From: GCA-2731375 sp964590195
Lineage (GTDB): Bacteria > Pseudomonadota > Alphaproteobacteria > GCA-2731375
Reading direction: 5' to 3'
NCBI GenBank assembly: GCA_964590195.1
Contig: CAZPWJ010000007.1
Coordinates: forward strand, 24,297 to 88,296
DNA length: 64,000 nucleotides
Shown: in pieces, positions 32,090-40,966 of the stretch
Numbering within the stretch: position 1 is the stretch's first letter
Layout of the letters: every line of letters begins with the position of its first letter
The notes under the pieces: model-generated
Database searches by the model: none
Seen by the model: the letters and a program-made list of their open reading frames with translations, nothing else
Told to the model about the DNA's origin: nothing
Translations under genes and position numbers: made by a program

Positions 32090-33493
32090 TCAAGCCCCTT
32101 GCGCGCTCGCCACGGGCGCATCCGCTACGTCGCAGACAACGCGGTTTCGACCGCTGTTCTTGGCTTCATAAAGAGCTTCATCGCCGCGGCGCATAATATT
32201 CGCCGGGCTGTCTGCGGCACCTTGGGATATGGTGACCCCGATACTGACCGTAATGGGAATTTCAATTCCCTGCTCAGGCACGACCACCGCACTTTCGGCA
32301 ATGGCCTCGCGCAGGCGTTCGGCGACATTCATACAGGTATCGCGGGTTGAATCGGGCATGATCACCACGAATTCCTCGCCTCCCGTACGGGCGGCCAAAT
32401 CAATAAAGCGGACACAGCGTTTCACCCGCGCCGCGAATTCCTTAAGTACTTCGTCGCCGGCGGCGTGGCCGTGGGTGTCGTTGACCACCTTGAAATGATC
32501 GATATCAAACGCCAACAGGCCAACCGGCTTGTCTTCCTGGGAGGCGCGCTGCATCAGGTTTTCAAGGTGGGATTCCAGATATCGGCGATTGTACAGACCA
32601 GTCAGCGGGTCGGTTACCGCAAGGGTCATGCTGAGGTGATAATTGGAACGCAAGCGATCTTCGTATTTCTTGCGGCGTAGTTGGGTCCGGCAACGGGCCA
32701 TCAGTTCATTCTGATCGACTGGGCGGATCAGATAGTCGTTGACGCCAAGATCAAGGCCTCGGACAAGGCTTTCCATTTGATCGGGCGTATCATCGACCAG
32801 GATCAGGATCGGCATCTGCCGGCTTTCTTCCATGGACCGGAGGTGCGAGCACAGCCGCAGACCGTCAGTATCCTGCAGGGACAGTGAGACGATGATCAGA
32901 TCAACATTGCCGGTCTTTGCCGCTTCTATTGCCTCATCGGCACTAACCGCCATGTTAACCGTATGTTTGTCTCCCAAGGCTTGATTGATATTGCGGGCGT
33001 AGATTTCCCGGTCCTCGACCACCAGGACGCGGCCGCCGCTGACGTCCAGATCATCTTCTTCCGATTCCGCCATGCCGAAGCTGCTTGATGTCGCTTCCCG
33101 CAGGCGCAACTCGTCCATCATCATTTTCAATCGGATCAAGGAGCGGACCCGGGCGAATAGGGCGATATCGTTGACGGGCTTGGTCAGAAAGTCATCGGCG
33201 CCGGCTTCCAGGCCGCGCACCCGGTCCGAGGTATCGGACAGTGCCGTCACCATGACCACCGGAATATGCATGAGATTCGGGTTGGCCTTGATCTGCTCGC
33301 AGACCTCAAAACCATCCATGCCGGGCATCATGACGTCGAGCAGGATGATATCAGGCACTTCACGTTCGACGATTTCCAGGGCATCGGGCCCGTTCATCGC
33401 CGTTAGAACGTCGTAATATTCTCTGGAGAGCTTGGCTTCCAGGAGTTTGACGTTCGGCAGAACGTCGTCGACGACTAGGATTCGCGCTGTCAT
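32090..33493 (-). CDS. pleD: PleD-type response regulator diguanylate cyclase
   Basis: A 467-residue protein: receiver 1 (phospho-acceptor Asp53 in DIILLDVMMPGMDGFEVC), receiver 2 (about 155-275) and GGDEF. Receiver 2 lacks the phosphorylation Asp (VDLIIVSLSLQDTDG), as in Caulobacter PleD, where it serves dimerisation. The active site is GGEEF at 371-375. An RxxD inhibition site (RFID) lies five residues before it, so product inhibition by c-di-GMP is expected. On activation it makes c-di-GMP from GTP and promotes the swarmer-to-stalked type transition. It lies 21 bp downstream of divK on the same strand. Confidence 0.95.
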   Translation of the reverse strand: MTARILVVDDVLPNVKLLEAKLSREYYDVLTAMNGPDALEIVEREVPDIILLDVMMPGMDGFEVCEQIKANPNLMHIPVVMVTALSDTSDRVRGLEAGADDFLTKPVNDIALFARVRSLIRLKMMMDELRLREATSSSFGMAESEEDDLDVSGGRVLVVEDREIYARNINQALGDKHTVNMAVSADEAIEAAKTGNVDLIIVSLSLQDTDGLRLCSHLRSMEESRQMPILILVDDTPDQMESLVRGLDLGVNDYLIRPVDQNELMARCRTQLRRKKYEDRLRSNYHLSMTLAVTDPLTGLYNRRYLESHLENLMQRASQEDKPVGLLAFDIDHFKVVNDTHGHAAGDEVLKEFAARVKRCVRFIDLAARTGGEEFVVIMPDSTRDTCMNVAERLREAIAESAVVVPEQGIEIPITVSIGVTISQGAADSPANIMRRGDEALYEAKNSGRNRVVCDVADAPVASAQGA

Positions 33494-33514
33494 TGTCCGA
33501 GCTAACCCCCAACC

Positions 33515-33880
33515 CTACTCGAGGAACCTTTTGACGGTGTCCAAAAACAACTGCACTGAAATTGGCTTGGCGATATAGGCTTCACACCCGCCGACACGAA
33601 TTTTTTCCTCATCGCCCTTCATGGCAAAGGCCGTGACGGCAACCACCGGAATGGACTTCAATTCGTCATCTTCCTTGATCCATTTCGTGACTTCCAGTCC
33701 GGAAACTTCCGGTAGCTGGATATCCATCAGAATCAGATCGGGCCGTTTTTCCCGTGCGATCGCCAATGCTTCCATGCCGTCCTTCGTTTGCAAGGTGTCG
33801 TAACCATGCGCGTCAAGCAGGTCATGAAAAAGTTTCATGTTCAGATCGTTATCTTCGACAATCAGTACGGTTTTTGACAT
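33515..33880 (-). CDS. divK: Single-domain response regulator DivK
   Basis: A 121-residue CheY-like receiver without output domain. The acidic pocket (VEDNDLN), phospho-acceptor Asp53 (LILMDIQLPEVSGLEVTKWIKED), the switch Thr in VVAVTAFAMKGDEEKI and the conserved Lys in AYIAKPISVQ are all present. The MDIQLPEVSG and AMKGDEEK segments are diagnostic of DivK, which links the kinases PleC and DivJ to CtrA control in the alphaproteobacterial cell cycle. It is the first gene of the divK-pleD unit. Confidence 0.95.
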   Translation of the reverse strand: MSKTVLIVEDNDLNMKLFHDLLDAHGYDTLQTKDGMEALAIAREKRPDLILMDIQLPEVSGLEVTKWIKEDDELKSIPVVAVTAFAMKGDEEKIRVGGCEAYIAKPISVQLFLDTVKRFLE

Positions 33881-34026
33881 TGTAACAAAGTCCCTGGGGC
33901 GGCCATTTCGGCCTGTTTTGCTGTATTATCCATTGCGACAGTTAATATCTGGTATAGCCTTCACGGAACATGGTTAACAAAGCATGAAACCCTGTGCCTA
34001 GTCGATGACTTATACACGATACTATC

Positions 34027-34305
34027 ATGAATGAAGAGCAGGCGAAAATTATAGCGTTGCAGGCATTGACCTTTCTGGTCGGCGATGAAGATATACTGCA
34101 AAGGTTCATGGACCTTAGTGGCAGTGACGCGGCGGATATACGCCAACGTGCCGATGATCCGGCCATGCTGGCGGGAATCTTGGATTTCTTCCTTGGCAAT
34201 GAGGGCCAACTTCTGGAAATGTGTCAGGCAATGGAAATCTCGGCGGAAGAACCCGCGAAAGCGCGGCGCAGCCTCGCCGGCGGCGAATATGAGGAATGGA
34301 GTTAA
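34027..34305 (+). CDS. DUF3572 family protein
   Basis: A 92-residue all-helical protein (NEEQAKIIALQALTFLVGDEDILQRFMDLSGSDAADIRQRADDPAMLAGILDFFLGNEGQLLEMCQAM). The block ALTFLVGDEDILQRFMDLSG and the IRQRADDPAMLAGILDFFL segment identify DUF3572, a small family confined to alphaproteobacteria and usually located next to divK, as here. Function unknown. It is divergent from divK. Confidence 0.85.
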   Translation: MNEEQAKIIALQALTFLVGDEDILQRFMDLSGSDAADIRQRADDPAMLAGILDFFLGNEGQLLEMCQAMEISAEEPAKARRSLAGGEYEEWS

Positions 34306-34306
34306 G

Positions 34307-34981
34307 GTGGAAAGCGATAGTTTGCACGATGAAGTTTTAAGTCAGTTGGAGGCCCTGAGCCTGACGCCGGAACGGCCCCTGATCGTTAGTGACGCGGACG
34401 AGGTGATTTTTGCCTTCGTGCGCAGTTTAGAGGGGTTTCTGCTCGATAACGGCCATTTCATGGACTTGCAGTCATTTGCCTTAAGCGGAAATATCCGCGA
34501 TTCCCAGACCCGGGAACCGGTCTCGGCGGAAATGGTGAAATCACTTATTGGTGATTTCTTCTCCGAGCGCACGGAACAGATCGAGCCCGTGGACGGCGCG
34601 GCCGAAGCGTTGTCGGCTTTGTCCGAGCGGGCGCAGATCCTGGTTCTCTCCAACGTTCCCTTGGATCAGATACCGGCCCGCCGCCGGGCTTTGGTCAAGA
34701 ACGGCATGGATTATCCCCTGGTGGCGAATATCGGCAGAAAAGGCAGTGCCATGGCCTACCTGGCGGACCGGCACGAGGCGCCGATCTTTTTCCTTGATGA
34801 TATTCCGCACAATATTTCTTCCGTCGCGCGCAAGGCCGAGACGGTAACGCGGCTGCATTTCATTGCCGACCATCGGCTGCGCAATCTGCTTGGTCAGGCG
34901 GAGGATGCCGACGTGCGCATTGATGACTGGCCCGGTGTCCGCCGCTTTATCGAGGGACGGTTGAGCGAACAGGGTTTTTGA
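34307..34981 (+). CDS. HAD-superfamily hydrolase
   Basis: About 224 residues from a GTG start with GGAG 5-6 nt upstream, 1 nt after the DUF3572 stop. HAD motif I is LIVSDADEVIFAFV (Asp-x-Asp nucleophile pair), motif II is ILVLSNVP, and FFLDDIPHNI provides the motif IV acids. The insert between motif I and II (LLDNGHFMDLQSFALSGNIRD) is an alpha-helical C1-type cap. It probably removes phosphate from a small molecule; the substrate is unknown. It is followed by the ROK kinase 3 bp downstream. Confidence 0.8.
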   Translation: MESDSLHDEVLSQLEALSLTPERPLIVSDADEVIFAFVRSLEGFLLDNGHFMDLQSFALSGNIRDSQTREPVSAEMVKSLIGDFFSERTEQIEPVDGAAEALSALSERAQILVLSNVPLDQIPARRRALVKNGMDYPLVANIGRKGSAMAYLADRHEAPIFFLDDIPHNISSVARKAETVTRLHFIADHRLRNLLGQAEDADVRIDDWPGVRRFIEGRLSEQGF

Positions 34982-34984
34982 GCC

Positions 34985-35896
34985 ATGCGCCTTGGTGTTG
35001 ATCTGGGGGGGACCAAGATCGAGGCCCTGGCCTTGGGGGATGATGGCGCCGAGCTGCAGCGCCGCCGGGTGCCGACGCCCCAGGGTGATTACGACGGCAT
35101 TGTCGCCGCGATCCACGGTTTGCTGGGGCAGGTTACGGAGGGGCAGGCGCCGGGCATCCCCGTTGGCGTGGCCATACCCGGCGCGGTCTCGCCGGCGACC
35201 GGCCTGATCAAGAATGCCAATTCCACCTGTCTGATCGGCAGGCCGTTCGACAAGGATCTAAGCGCCGTGCTGGACCGGCCCGTGCGTCTGGCCAACGATG
35301 CCAATTGCTTTGCTCTGTCCGAGGCCAGCGACGGCGCGGCCAGGGGCGCGGGCAGTGTCTTTGGCGCCATAATCGGTACGGGCACCGGGGCCGGAATCGT
35401 TCTGGGCGGACGCCTGCATGAAGGGCCCAATCTGATTGCGGGCGAATGGGGCCATGCGCCGCTGCCCTGGGCGGAGGGTGATGAACGGCCAGGCCCGCCC
35501 TGTTATTGCGGCCGGCGGGGCTGTGTCGAAACCTTTCTTTCAGGTCCCGGTTTAAGCCGGAGCTATGAAGCGGCGGCGGGCGATTTTATACAGGCCCATG
35601 AAGTCGCCGAATTGGCCGCCCAGGGCGACGCAGTGGCGGAGGCCTGCATGGCACGTTACGAGCGGCGCATGGCGAAATCCCTGGGCATGGTGATCTCGAT
35701 CCTGGATCCGGAGGTGATCGTGTTGGGCGGCGGGGTCTCGAATATCAAACGGCTGTACGACAACGTGCCCCGGCTGTGGGGTGAATTTGCCTTCTCCGAT
35801 CAGCTTTCGACCAGTCTGGTTCAGGCTGAACACGGCGATAGCTCCGGCGTGCGAGGGGCGGCCTGGCTGTGGCCGCCTGCCGGGGCGAGCGCCTAG
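34985..35896 (+). CDS. ROK family sugar kinase
   Basis: A 303-residue ASKHA-fold kinase. The phosphate-1 loop is MRLGVDLGGTKIEALAL; the catalytic/phosphate-2 region includes ANDANCFALSEA, with the catalytic Asp; the adenosine motif is VIVLGGGVSN. The ROK zinc motif is CYCGRRGCVETFLSG preceded by EWGHAPLP, giving His plus three Cys ligands. Close family types are fructokinase, N-acetylglucosamine kinase and glucokinase. The sequence resembles the NagK/fructokinase branch, but the sugar cannot be fixed. The stop is 2 bp before dinB. Confidence 0.88.
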   Translation: MRLGVDLGGTKIEALALGDDGAELQRRRVPTPQGDYDGIVAAIHGLLGQVTEGQAPGIPVGVAIPGAVSPATGLIKNANSTCLIGRPFDKDLSAVLDRPVRLANDANCFALSEASDGAARGAGSVFGAIIGTGTGAGIVLGGRLHEGPNLIAGEWGHAPLPWAEGDERPGPPCYCGRRGCVETFLSGPGLSRSYEAAAGDFIQAHEVAELAAQGDAVAEACMARYERRMAKSLGMVISILDPEVIVLGGGVSNIKRLYDNVPRLWGEFAFSDQLSTSLVQAEHGDSSGVRGAAWLWPPAGASA

Positions 35897-35898
35897 CC

Positions 35899-37158
35899 AT
35901 GGCCGCCCTGTGCCGCGACTGTCTGACGGTTGCCGCGCGGGATCCCGCGCCTGAACGGTGCCTCTCCTGCGGTTCGCCCCGCCTGGTGCGCCATGATGAA
36001 TTGCTCGACCTGGGTATCGCGCACTTGGATTGCGATGCCTTCTATGCCAGTGTCGAAAAACGCGATGATCCCGCCCTGGCCGATAAACCGGTGATCGTTG
36101 GCGGCGGACATCGCGGCGTCGTCTCGGCTGCCTGTTACATCGCGCGGACCTTTGGTGTGCGTTCCGCCATGCCCATGTTCAAGGCCCGCAAGGCCTGCCC
36201 GCAAGCCGTGGTGATCAAGCCCGACATGGCGAAATACGCAACCGCCGGCCATCAGATCCGCGCCATTATGAAGGACTATACCCCCTTGGTGGAACCGCTG
36301 TCCCTGGATGAGGCTTTCCTCGATCTGACCGGGACCGAGCGGCTGCATGGCCAGGCCCCCGCCGCCACCGCCGCGGCAATCGTCAAACGCATCGCCGCCG
36401 AGGTCGGCGTCACCGCCTCCATCGGCCTGTCCTATAATAAATCCCTGGCCAAGGTGGCTTCGGATCTGGACAAGCCCAAGGGTTTCGCGGTGATTGGCCG
36501 GGCCGAGGCTGTGGATTTCCTGGCCGCGCAGCCGGTATCGATTATCTGGGGCGCGGGCAAGGCTCTGCAACGGCGGCTGGCCAAGGAAGGCATAACGACC
36601 GTGGCGCAATTGCAGGCGATAGAGGAGAACGAACTGCTGGCCCGCTACGGCGCCATGGGGCAGCGCATGGCGCAGTTCGTGCGCGGCGAGGATCCGCGCC
36701 GGATCAGCGCCAACCGGCCCACCAAAAGCATTTCCTCGGAAACCACCTTTCATGACGATATCGCCGATGGCGAAGAGCTGAAGAAAATCCTCTGGCGTCA
36801 GGCGGACCGTGTGGCCCGGCGTATCAAGAGCGCCGAGCTGGCCGGCACCACCGTGGTCTTGAAATTGCGCCGCGCCGATTTTCGTATTCTGACCCGCAGC
36901 CGCCGTCTGCCCGATCCGACGCAATTAGCCGATACCATTTATCAGCACGCCGCCGAGCTGCTGGCCAAGGAGATCAATGGCACCGCCTATCGCTTGCTGG
37001 GTGTCGGTTTGAGCGGTCTGGTCGATGGCGCCGAGGCCGACCCTCTGTCCCTGGCCGATCCCGGCGGCGGGCGCCGGGCCGATGCGGAACGGGCCCTGGA
37101 CAAGGTGCGCGAACGTTTTGGCACGGACGCCATCGGCAAGGGCCGGGGCCTGCGTTAA
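35899..37158 (+). CDS. dinB: DNA polymerase IV (Y family) with N-terminal zinc-finger-like extension
   Basis: A 419-residue error-prone translesion polymerase. An N-terminal extension (MAALCRDCLTVAARDPAPERCLSCGSPRL) has two CxxC pairs, a form found in alphaproteobacterial Pol IV. The catalytic core follows: IAHLDCDAFYASVEKRDDPALADKPVIVGGG (first Asp, steric Tyr/Phe), YTPLVEPLSLDEAFLDLTGT (catalytic Asp-Glu), the helix-hairpin-helix thumb VSIIWGAGKALQRRLAKEGI, and the little-finger domain. It ends ADAERALDKVRERFGTDAI; no clear clamp-binding pentapeptide is seen at the terminus. Confidence 0.93.
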   Translation: MAALCRDCLTVAARDPAPERCLSCGSPRLVRHDELLDLGIAHLDCDAFYASVEKRDDPALADKPVIVGGGHRGVVSAACYIARTFGVRSAMPMFKARKACPQAVVIKPDMAKYATAGHQIRAIMKDYTPLVEPLSLDEAFLDLTGTERLHGQAPAATAAAIVKRIAAEVGVTASIGLSYNKSLAKVASDLDKPKGFAVIGRAEAVDFLAAQPVSIIWGAGKALQRRLAKEGITTVAQLQAIEENELLARYGAMGQRMAQFVRGEDPRRISANRPTKSISSETTFHDDIADGEELKKILWRQADRVARRIKSAELAGTTVVLKLRRADFRILTRSRRLPDPTQLADTIYQHAAELLAKEINGTAYRLLGVGLSGLVDGAEADPLSLADPGGGRRADAERALDKVRERFGTDAIGKGRGLR

Positions 37159-37178
37159 AATGCGGCTACGCTGAAACC

Positions 37179-38000
37179 TTATTCGCAGTTTGGCTGCTCG
37201 AGATACTGCAGCTCCACCAACTGGCCGGTCAAGCCGAAGTCCGGATAATCCAACTTCAGGTCATCGGCTATGCCGTCGCCGTGCAAGGTGAAGCCGACTT
37301 CGAACTGGGGCGTGCCGATCTGGCTGTCATGATGGTAATAGGCCAGGCGTATGGGCCAGCTGGCCAGATCCTTGGCCAACAGCCTGCTGCGCTTTCGCTG
37401 TGCCGGTTTCAGTTTATCACCGATGAATACCGAGGCGTGATAATAGCCGGCCGAGTTGCTGCCATCGAACAGGGGCACTTCAAAGCCGCGGCGGCCGGCC
37501 ATCGCAGCCTTTAATACCGCGCGATTGTACGATATGGGAAACAGCGTGCCCTTGGGCAAGGCCAGCTCCCGCGCCGCCGGTAATTGCCAGACACCCAGAC
37601 TCTTACTCTGGCCGGCGGCGTCTGGATCTAGGCTGCCCCGGCCCTGCTCCTGTTCGATCGCGGCGCCGTTGATCCTATTCACCATGGTAAAGCGCATGGC
37701 GCGGCCATCGCGGCTTTCCCAGACCGAGGCCTGCATATCCCCGATCATCTCGGGCGTTTCGCTGTTTGTAATGCGGGTGATGAAGGCTTGATTGAGGATG
37801 TAGCCGGCGCAGTTTTCAAGCAATTCCACGACCAGGCGCCCGCTGGCGGTATCGATACCGCCGTTGTCGCGTCCCTGGTTCAATTTCAGGTCATAGACCG
37901 CGCGGGCCGGGCGCAGGGTTTGGGACAAGGCCGCGGTGGCGCCGAAAACAAGGGCGGACAGAAGAGCGAGGCTGCAAATTCCCCGTGCTGATTTAACCAT
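37179..38000 (-). CDS. eipB: Cell envelope integrity protein EipB (DUF1849)
   Basis: A 273-residue periplasmic protein with a signal peptide (MVKSARGICSLALLSALVFGATAALS). The mature chain starts LRPARAVYDLKLNQ and carries the DUF1849 blocks: ASGRLVVELLENCAGYILNQAFITRITNSE, WESRDGRAMRFTMVNRINGAAIEQEQGRGSL, and LPKGTLFPISYNRAVLKAAMAGRRGFEVPLFDGSN. Two Cys (ENCAGY and the C-terminal PNCE) match the disulfide known in Brucella EipB, a spiral beta protein needed for envelope integrity. It is divergent from the metallohydrolase at 38071. Confidence 0.9.
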   Translation of the reverse strand: MVKSARGICSLALLSALVFGATAALSQTLRPARAVYDLKLNQGRDNGGIDTASGRLVVELLENCAGYILNQAFITRITNSETPEMIGDMQASVWESRDGRAMRFTMVNRINGAAIEQEQGRGSLDPDAAGQSKSLGVWQLPAARELALPKGTLFPISYNRAVLKAAMAGRRGFEVPLFDGSNSAGYYHASVFIGDKLKPAQRKRSRLLAKDLASWPIRLAYYHHDSQIGTPQFEVGFTLHGDGIADDLKLDYPDFGLTGQLVELQYLEQPNCE

Positions 38001-38070
38001 TTATCCTGTAGGCTCCAAAATCCTGGTGCGGCGGCGCCATAGTAGCAGACTTTGAGAGATAGAGGTTCAG

Positions 38071-38946
38071 ATGTTGAATATCGGCCAGTTCGAAATCAGC
38101 CGTGTGATCGAAAGCGAGGGACCATTCCTGCCCGTGCAGGATTTTATTCCCGAAGCCGAACAGGCGGTGATCGAAGCCAACCGGGATTGGCTGTATCCGC
38201 GCTATATCGAGCCCGGAACCGACAAGATCATGCTGAACATCCAATCCTATATCCTGCGCACGCCGCGCCACACCATTCTGGTCGATACTTGCGTCGGCAA
38301 CGACAAGCCGCGTCCGGGCAGGCCCATGTTCGACCAGCTCAACCTGCCCTATCTGGCCGATCTGGCCGCCGCCGGCGTACAGCCGGAAGAGGTTGACTTC
38401 GTGCTCTGCACCCATTTGCACGTGGATCACGTGGGCTGGAACACCAAACTGGTCAATGGCCGCTGGGTGCCGACCTTTCCCAATGCCAAATACATCTTTG
38501 CCCGCAAGGAGTACGAGTTCTGGGAGCAGCGCCACCTGGACGGCACCGAGGGCCCCGTGCCCAACGTCTATGATGACAGTGTGCTGCCGGTGATGGAGGC
38601 GGGGCAGGCGGTGCTGGTGGATATGGATCACCAGATCGACGACGGCATGTGGTTCGAACCGGCACCGGGGCACACCGCCGGCAATGTGGTTCTGAACCTG
38701 CAATCGCAAGGCTGCAACGCGGTGATGTGCGGCGATGTCATGCATCATCCGTTGCAATTGGTGCGTCCCGAATGGTCAAGCCGTGCCTGCGAGGATCCGG
38801 TCCAGTCCACCGCGACCAGACGTGCGTTTATCGGGCGCCATGCCGATACCGACACCCTGATCGCACCGGCTCATTTCGCATCGCCCACCATGGGCCATAT
38901 CATCAGCCGGGGCGATGCCTTCGGCTATCGCCACATCGACGAATAG
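38071..38946 (+). CDS. Metallo-beta-lactamase fold hydrolase (lactonase-like)
   Basis: A 291-residue binuclear-zinc hydrolase. The metal motif is CTHLHVDHVGWN (HxHxDH). Further ligands are the His in EPAPGHTAGNVVLN, the Asp in AVMCGDVMHHP and a late His in APAHFASPTMGHI. The N-terminal IESEGPFLPVQDFIPEAEQ and the LNIQSYILRTPRHTILVDTCVGNDKPRPGRP block are found in a group of alphaproteobacterial MBL proteins related to quorum-quenching lactonases and methyl-parathion hydrolase. The true substrate is unknown. It is convergent with the enoyl-CoA hydratase gene. Confidence 0.87.
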   Translation: MLNIGQFEISRVIESEGPFLPVQDFIPEAEQAVIEANRDWLYPRYIEPGTDKIMLNIQSYILRTPRHTILVDTCVGNDKPRPGRPMFDQLNLPYLADLAAAGVQPEEVDFVLCTHLHVDHVGWNTKLVNGRWVPTFPNAKYIFARKEYEFWEQRHLDGTEGPVPNVYDDSVLPVMEAGQAVLVDMDHQIDDGMWFEPAPGHTAGNVVLNLQSQGCNAVMCGDVMHHPLQLVRPEWSSRACEDPVQSTATRRAFIGRHADTDTLIAPAHFASPTMGHIISRGDAFGYRHIDE

Positions 38947-38951
38947 CGCGA

Positions 38952-39728
38952 TTAGCTGCCCTTGAAGACCGGCGGGCGCTTCTCGACGAAGGCGGCCTGC
39001 GCCTCTCTTGCGTCGTCGGTTTTGGACATGGCCACGGTCAGTTCCTGCTCGTAACGGTAGCCATCGCGCAGGCCAAGGTTGTCGGTGGTGTTGAGGGCTT
39101 GTTTGGTGACCCGGATGGCGAGGGGGCTTTTGGCGGCGATTTCGTTGGCGATTTCCATCGCGGCTTCGATCAGTTTGTCCGGCGCCACGCAATCCTCGAC
39201 CACGCCCATGCGATACATCTCGGCACCGCCGACCCGCTTGCCCGTCAACAGCATGCGCCGTGCCTTGGAGCGCGGGAACAGCATGTTGACGTATTTGGCC
39301 CCGCCCATCAGTCCCACATCGATCTCGGGCATGCCCAATACGGCGTTTTCCGAGGCGATCAGGATGTCGCAACAGGCCGCCAGCGCCAGCCCGGCGCCAA
39401 GGGCGGCGCCGTTCAGGGCGCCAATGACTGGTTTCTCGCATTCCAGGATGCAGTAAAAGCTCTCCCGCGTGACCCGATTGTGCTGGCGGTAGAACCCGGC
39501 GCCCACCTTGATGCCCTGGCGCTCCTTGATGTCGGCGCCGGCTGAAAAGACTTTTCCGGCCCCGGTCAGGATAATGGCGCGGACATCCTCGCGGTCGCTC
39601 AATTCATCGAAGATTGCCGTCAATTCATCGCGGAATGGCCGGTTCTGTGCGTTGACCGGCGGATGGTCCATGGTCACCAGGGCAACATAATTTTCGATAT
39701 CCACTTGGAAATAGTCATAACTCATCAA
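38952..39728 (-). CDS. Enoyl-CoA hydratase/isomerase family (crotonase) protein
   Basis: A 258-residue crotonase-fold enzyme. The oxyanion-hole signature is AIILTGAGKVFSAGADIKERQ, and the second block is KPVIGALNGAALGAGLALAACCDILIASENAVLGMPEIDVGLMGGAKYV. The usual catalytic Glu pair is not fully conserved: the first position region reads GAALGAG, the second MPEIDVGLMGG keeps one Glu. It may be a hydratase, isomerase or other crotonase enzyme. It stands divergent to the HMG-CoA-lyase-like gene and probably belongs to the same acyl-CoA pathway (39.0-44.6 kb). Confidence 0.88.
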   Translation of the reverse strand: MMSYDYFQVDIENYVALVTMDHPPVNAQNRPFRDELTAIFDELSDREDVRAIILTGAGKVFSAGADIKERQGIKVGAGFYRQHNRVTRESFYCILECEKPVIGALNGAALGAGLALAACCDILIASENAVLGMPEIDVGLMGGAKYVNMLFPRSKARRMLLTGKRVGGAEMYRMGVVEDCVAPDKLIEAAMEIANEIAAKSPLAIRVTKQALNTTDNLGLRDGYRYEQELTVAMSKTDDAREAQAAFVEKRPPVFKGS

Positions 39729-39858
39729 AACAATCCTCTCGTAGCCGATGATGGCCCCGTGCCGTCATTCCTGCGCCGCCGCCGAGAATATTGGACCGGT
39801 TCGACTCGGCTGGGAAGCCCTGGTAAATTGCGCCGTTGGATCAAGAGAAGGATACGCC

Positions 39859-40941
39859 ATGAGCTTGCTGCCGAAATCCGTGACGATCACCGATGATACC
39901 ATGCGGGAAGGCCTGCAGATCGAGAGTGCCGATATCTCGGTGGATGACAAACTCCGCCTGCTGGATGCCTTGGGCGAGACTGGGGCCAAGGTCATTTCGA
40001 TTGGCTCTTTCGCGCATCCGAAATGGACGCCGTCCATGGCCTGTATCGACGAGATCGCCGAACGCTTCGTGCCCAAGCCGGGCATCAAATACACCGCCGC
40101 CGTGTTCAACCAACGCGGCTTCGAGCGGGCGGACAGCTACTATCCAAAGATCGATGTGCGCGGGAAAAAATTCCGCACCAATGTCGAACTTTGCGACACC
40201 TTTGCCCGGCGCAACTACAACCGCACCCAGGCCGAGCAGATCGCCGGCGTCGATGCCGCCATCGAGGCCGCGCGCGAAGCCGGCGCCGAATTCGGCGGGG
40301 TGGGCCTGGGCAATCCCTTCGGCTCCAACTTCGAAGGGCCATTCACTCTGGCCCAGCGCATGGAACTGCTGGATCTGTTGATGGGCAAATGGCATGCCGC
40401 CGGCATCAAGGTGAACAAGTGCTCGTTCCTCGACGCCATGGGCTGGAACATGCCCCATACGGTGCGCGAGACCCTGGTGGCGATCAAGGAACGCTACCCC
40501 GAGATCACCGATTTCCATATGCACCTGCATGACACACGCGGTGCCACCCTGGCCAGCTATTACGAAGCGCTGCAGCTGGGCGTGACGGAATTCGATACTT
40601 CAATCGGCGGCATGGGCGGCTGCCCTTATTGCGGCAACGGCCGCGCGGCGGGCCATGTGCCGACGGAGGATTTCGTCAATCTGTGCCACGAACTGGGCAT
40701 TGAGACGGGCTATAACCTGGACAAGTTGATCGAGGCCGCTGCCGTGGCCGAGGAAGTCGTCGGCCATTCCCTGTGGGGCCATGTTTCCAAATCGGGCGCC
40801 CTGCCGCGTGGCGAGCGGCTCTATCCCGCCAACATGCCGTTCGTGGAGACCCTGGAGGAGGCGGCGCATTTCCGCAAGGGACCGTCGGTCTATGCGGGCC
40901 AGCTGTCGCCCTGGAAAGAGGGCGATGCCCTAAGCCGCTAG
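39859..40941 (+). CDS. HMG-CoA-lyase-like (HMGL family) enzyme
   Basis: A 360-residue DRE-TIM barrel lyase/synthase. The usual active-site start DRDGLQ is replaced by ITDDTMREGLQIE. The metal-binding HxH is HMHLHDTRGATLASYYEAL, and the glycine-rich loop is IGGMGGCPYCGNGRAAGHVPTED, retaining the loop Cys. HMGL-type enzymes cleave HMG-CoA to acetyl-CoA and acetoacetate; relatives are citramalate or isopropylmalate synthases. The context before a two-subunit acyl-CoA carboxylase suggests a leucine or isoprenoid degradation step, but the divergent motif leaves the substrate open. GAGAAGGA precedes the ATG. Confidence 0.82.
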   Translation: MSLLPKSVTITDDTMREGLQIESADISVDDKLRLLDALGETGAKVISIGSFAHPKWTPSMACIDEIAERFVPKPGIKYTAAVFNQRGFERADSYYPKIDVRGKKFRTNVELCDTFARRNYNRTQAEQIAGVDAAIEAAREAGAEFGGVGLGNPFGSNFEGPFTLAQRMELLDLLMGKWHAAGIKVNKCSFLDAMGWNMPHTVRETLVAIKERYPEITDFHMHLHDTRGATLASYYEALQLGVTEFDTSIGGMGGCPYCGNGRAAGHVPTEDFVNLCHELGIETGYNLDKLIEAAAVAEEVVGHSLWGHVSKSGALPRGERLYPANMPFVETLEEAAHFRKGPSVYAGQLSPWKEGDALSR

Positions 40942-40966
40942 ATTTCTGTAATTTCGGAGTAACCCA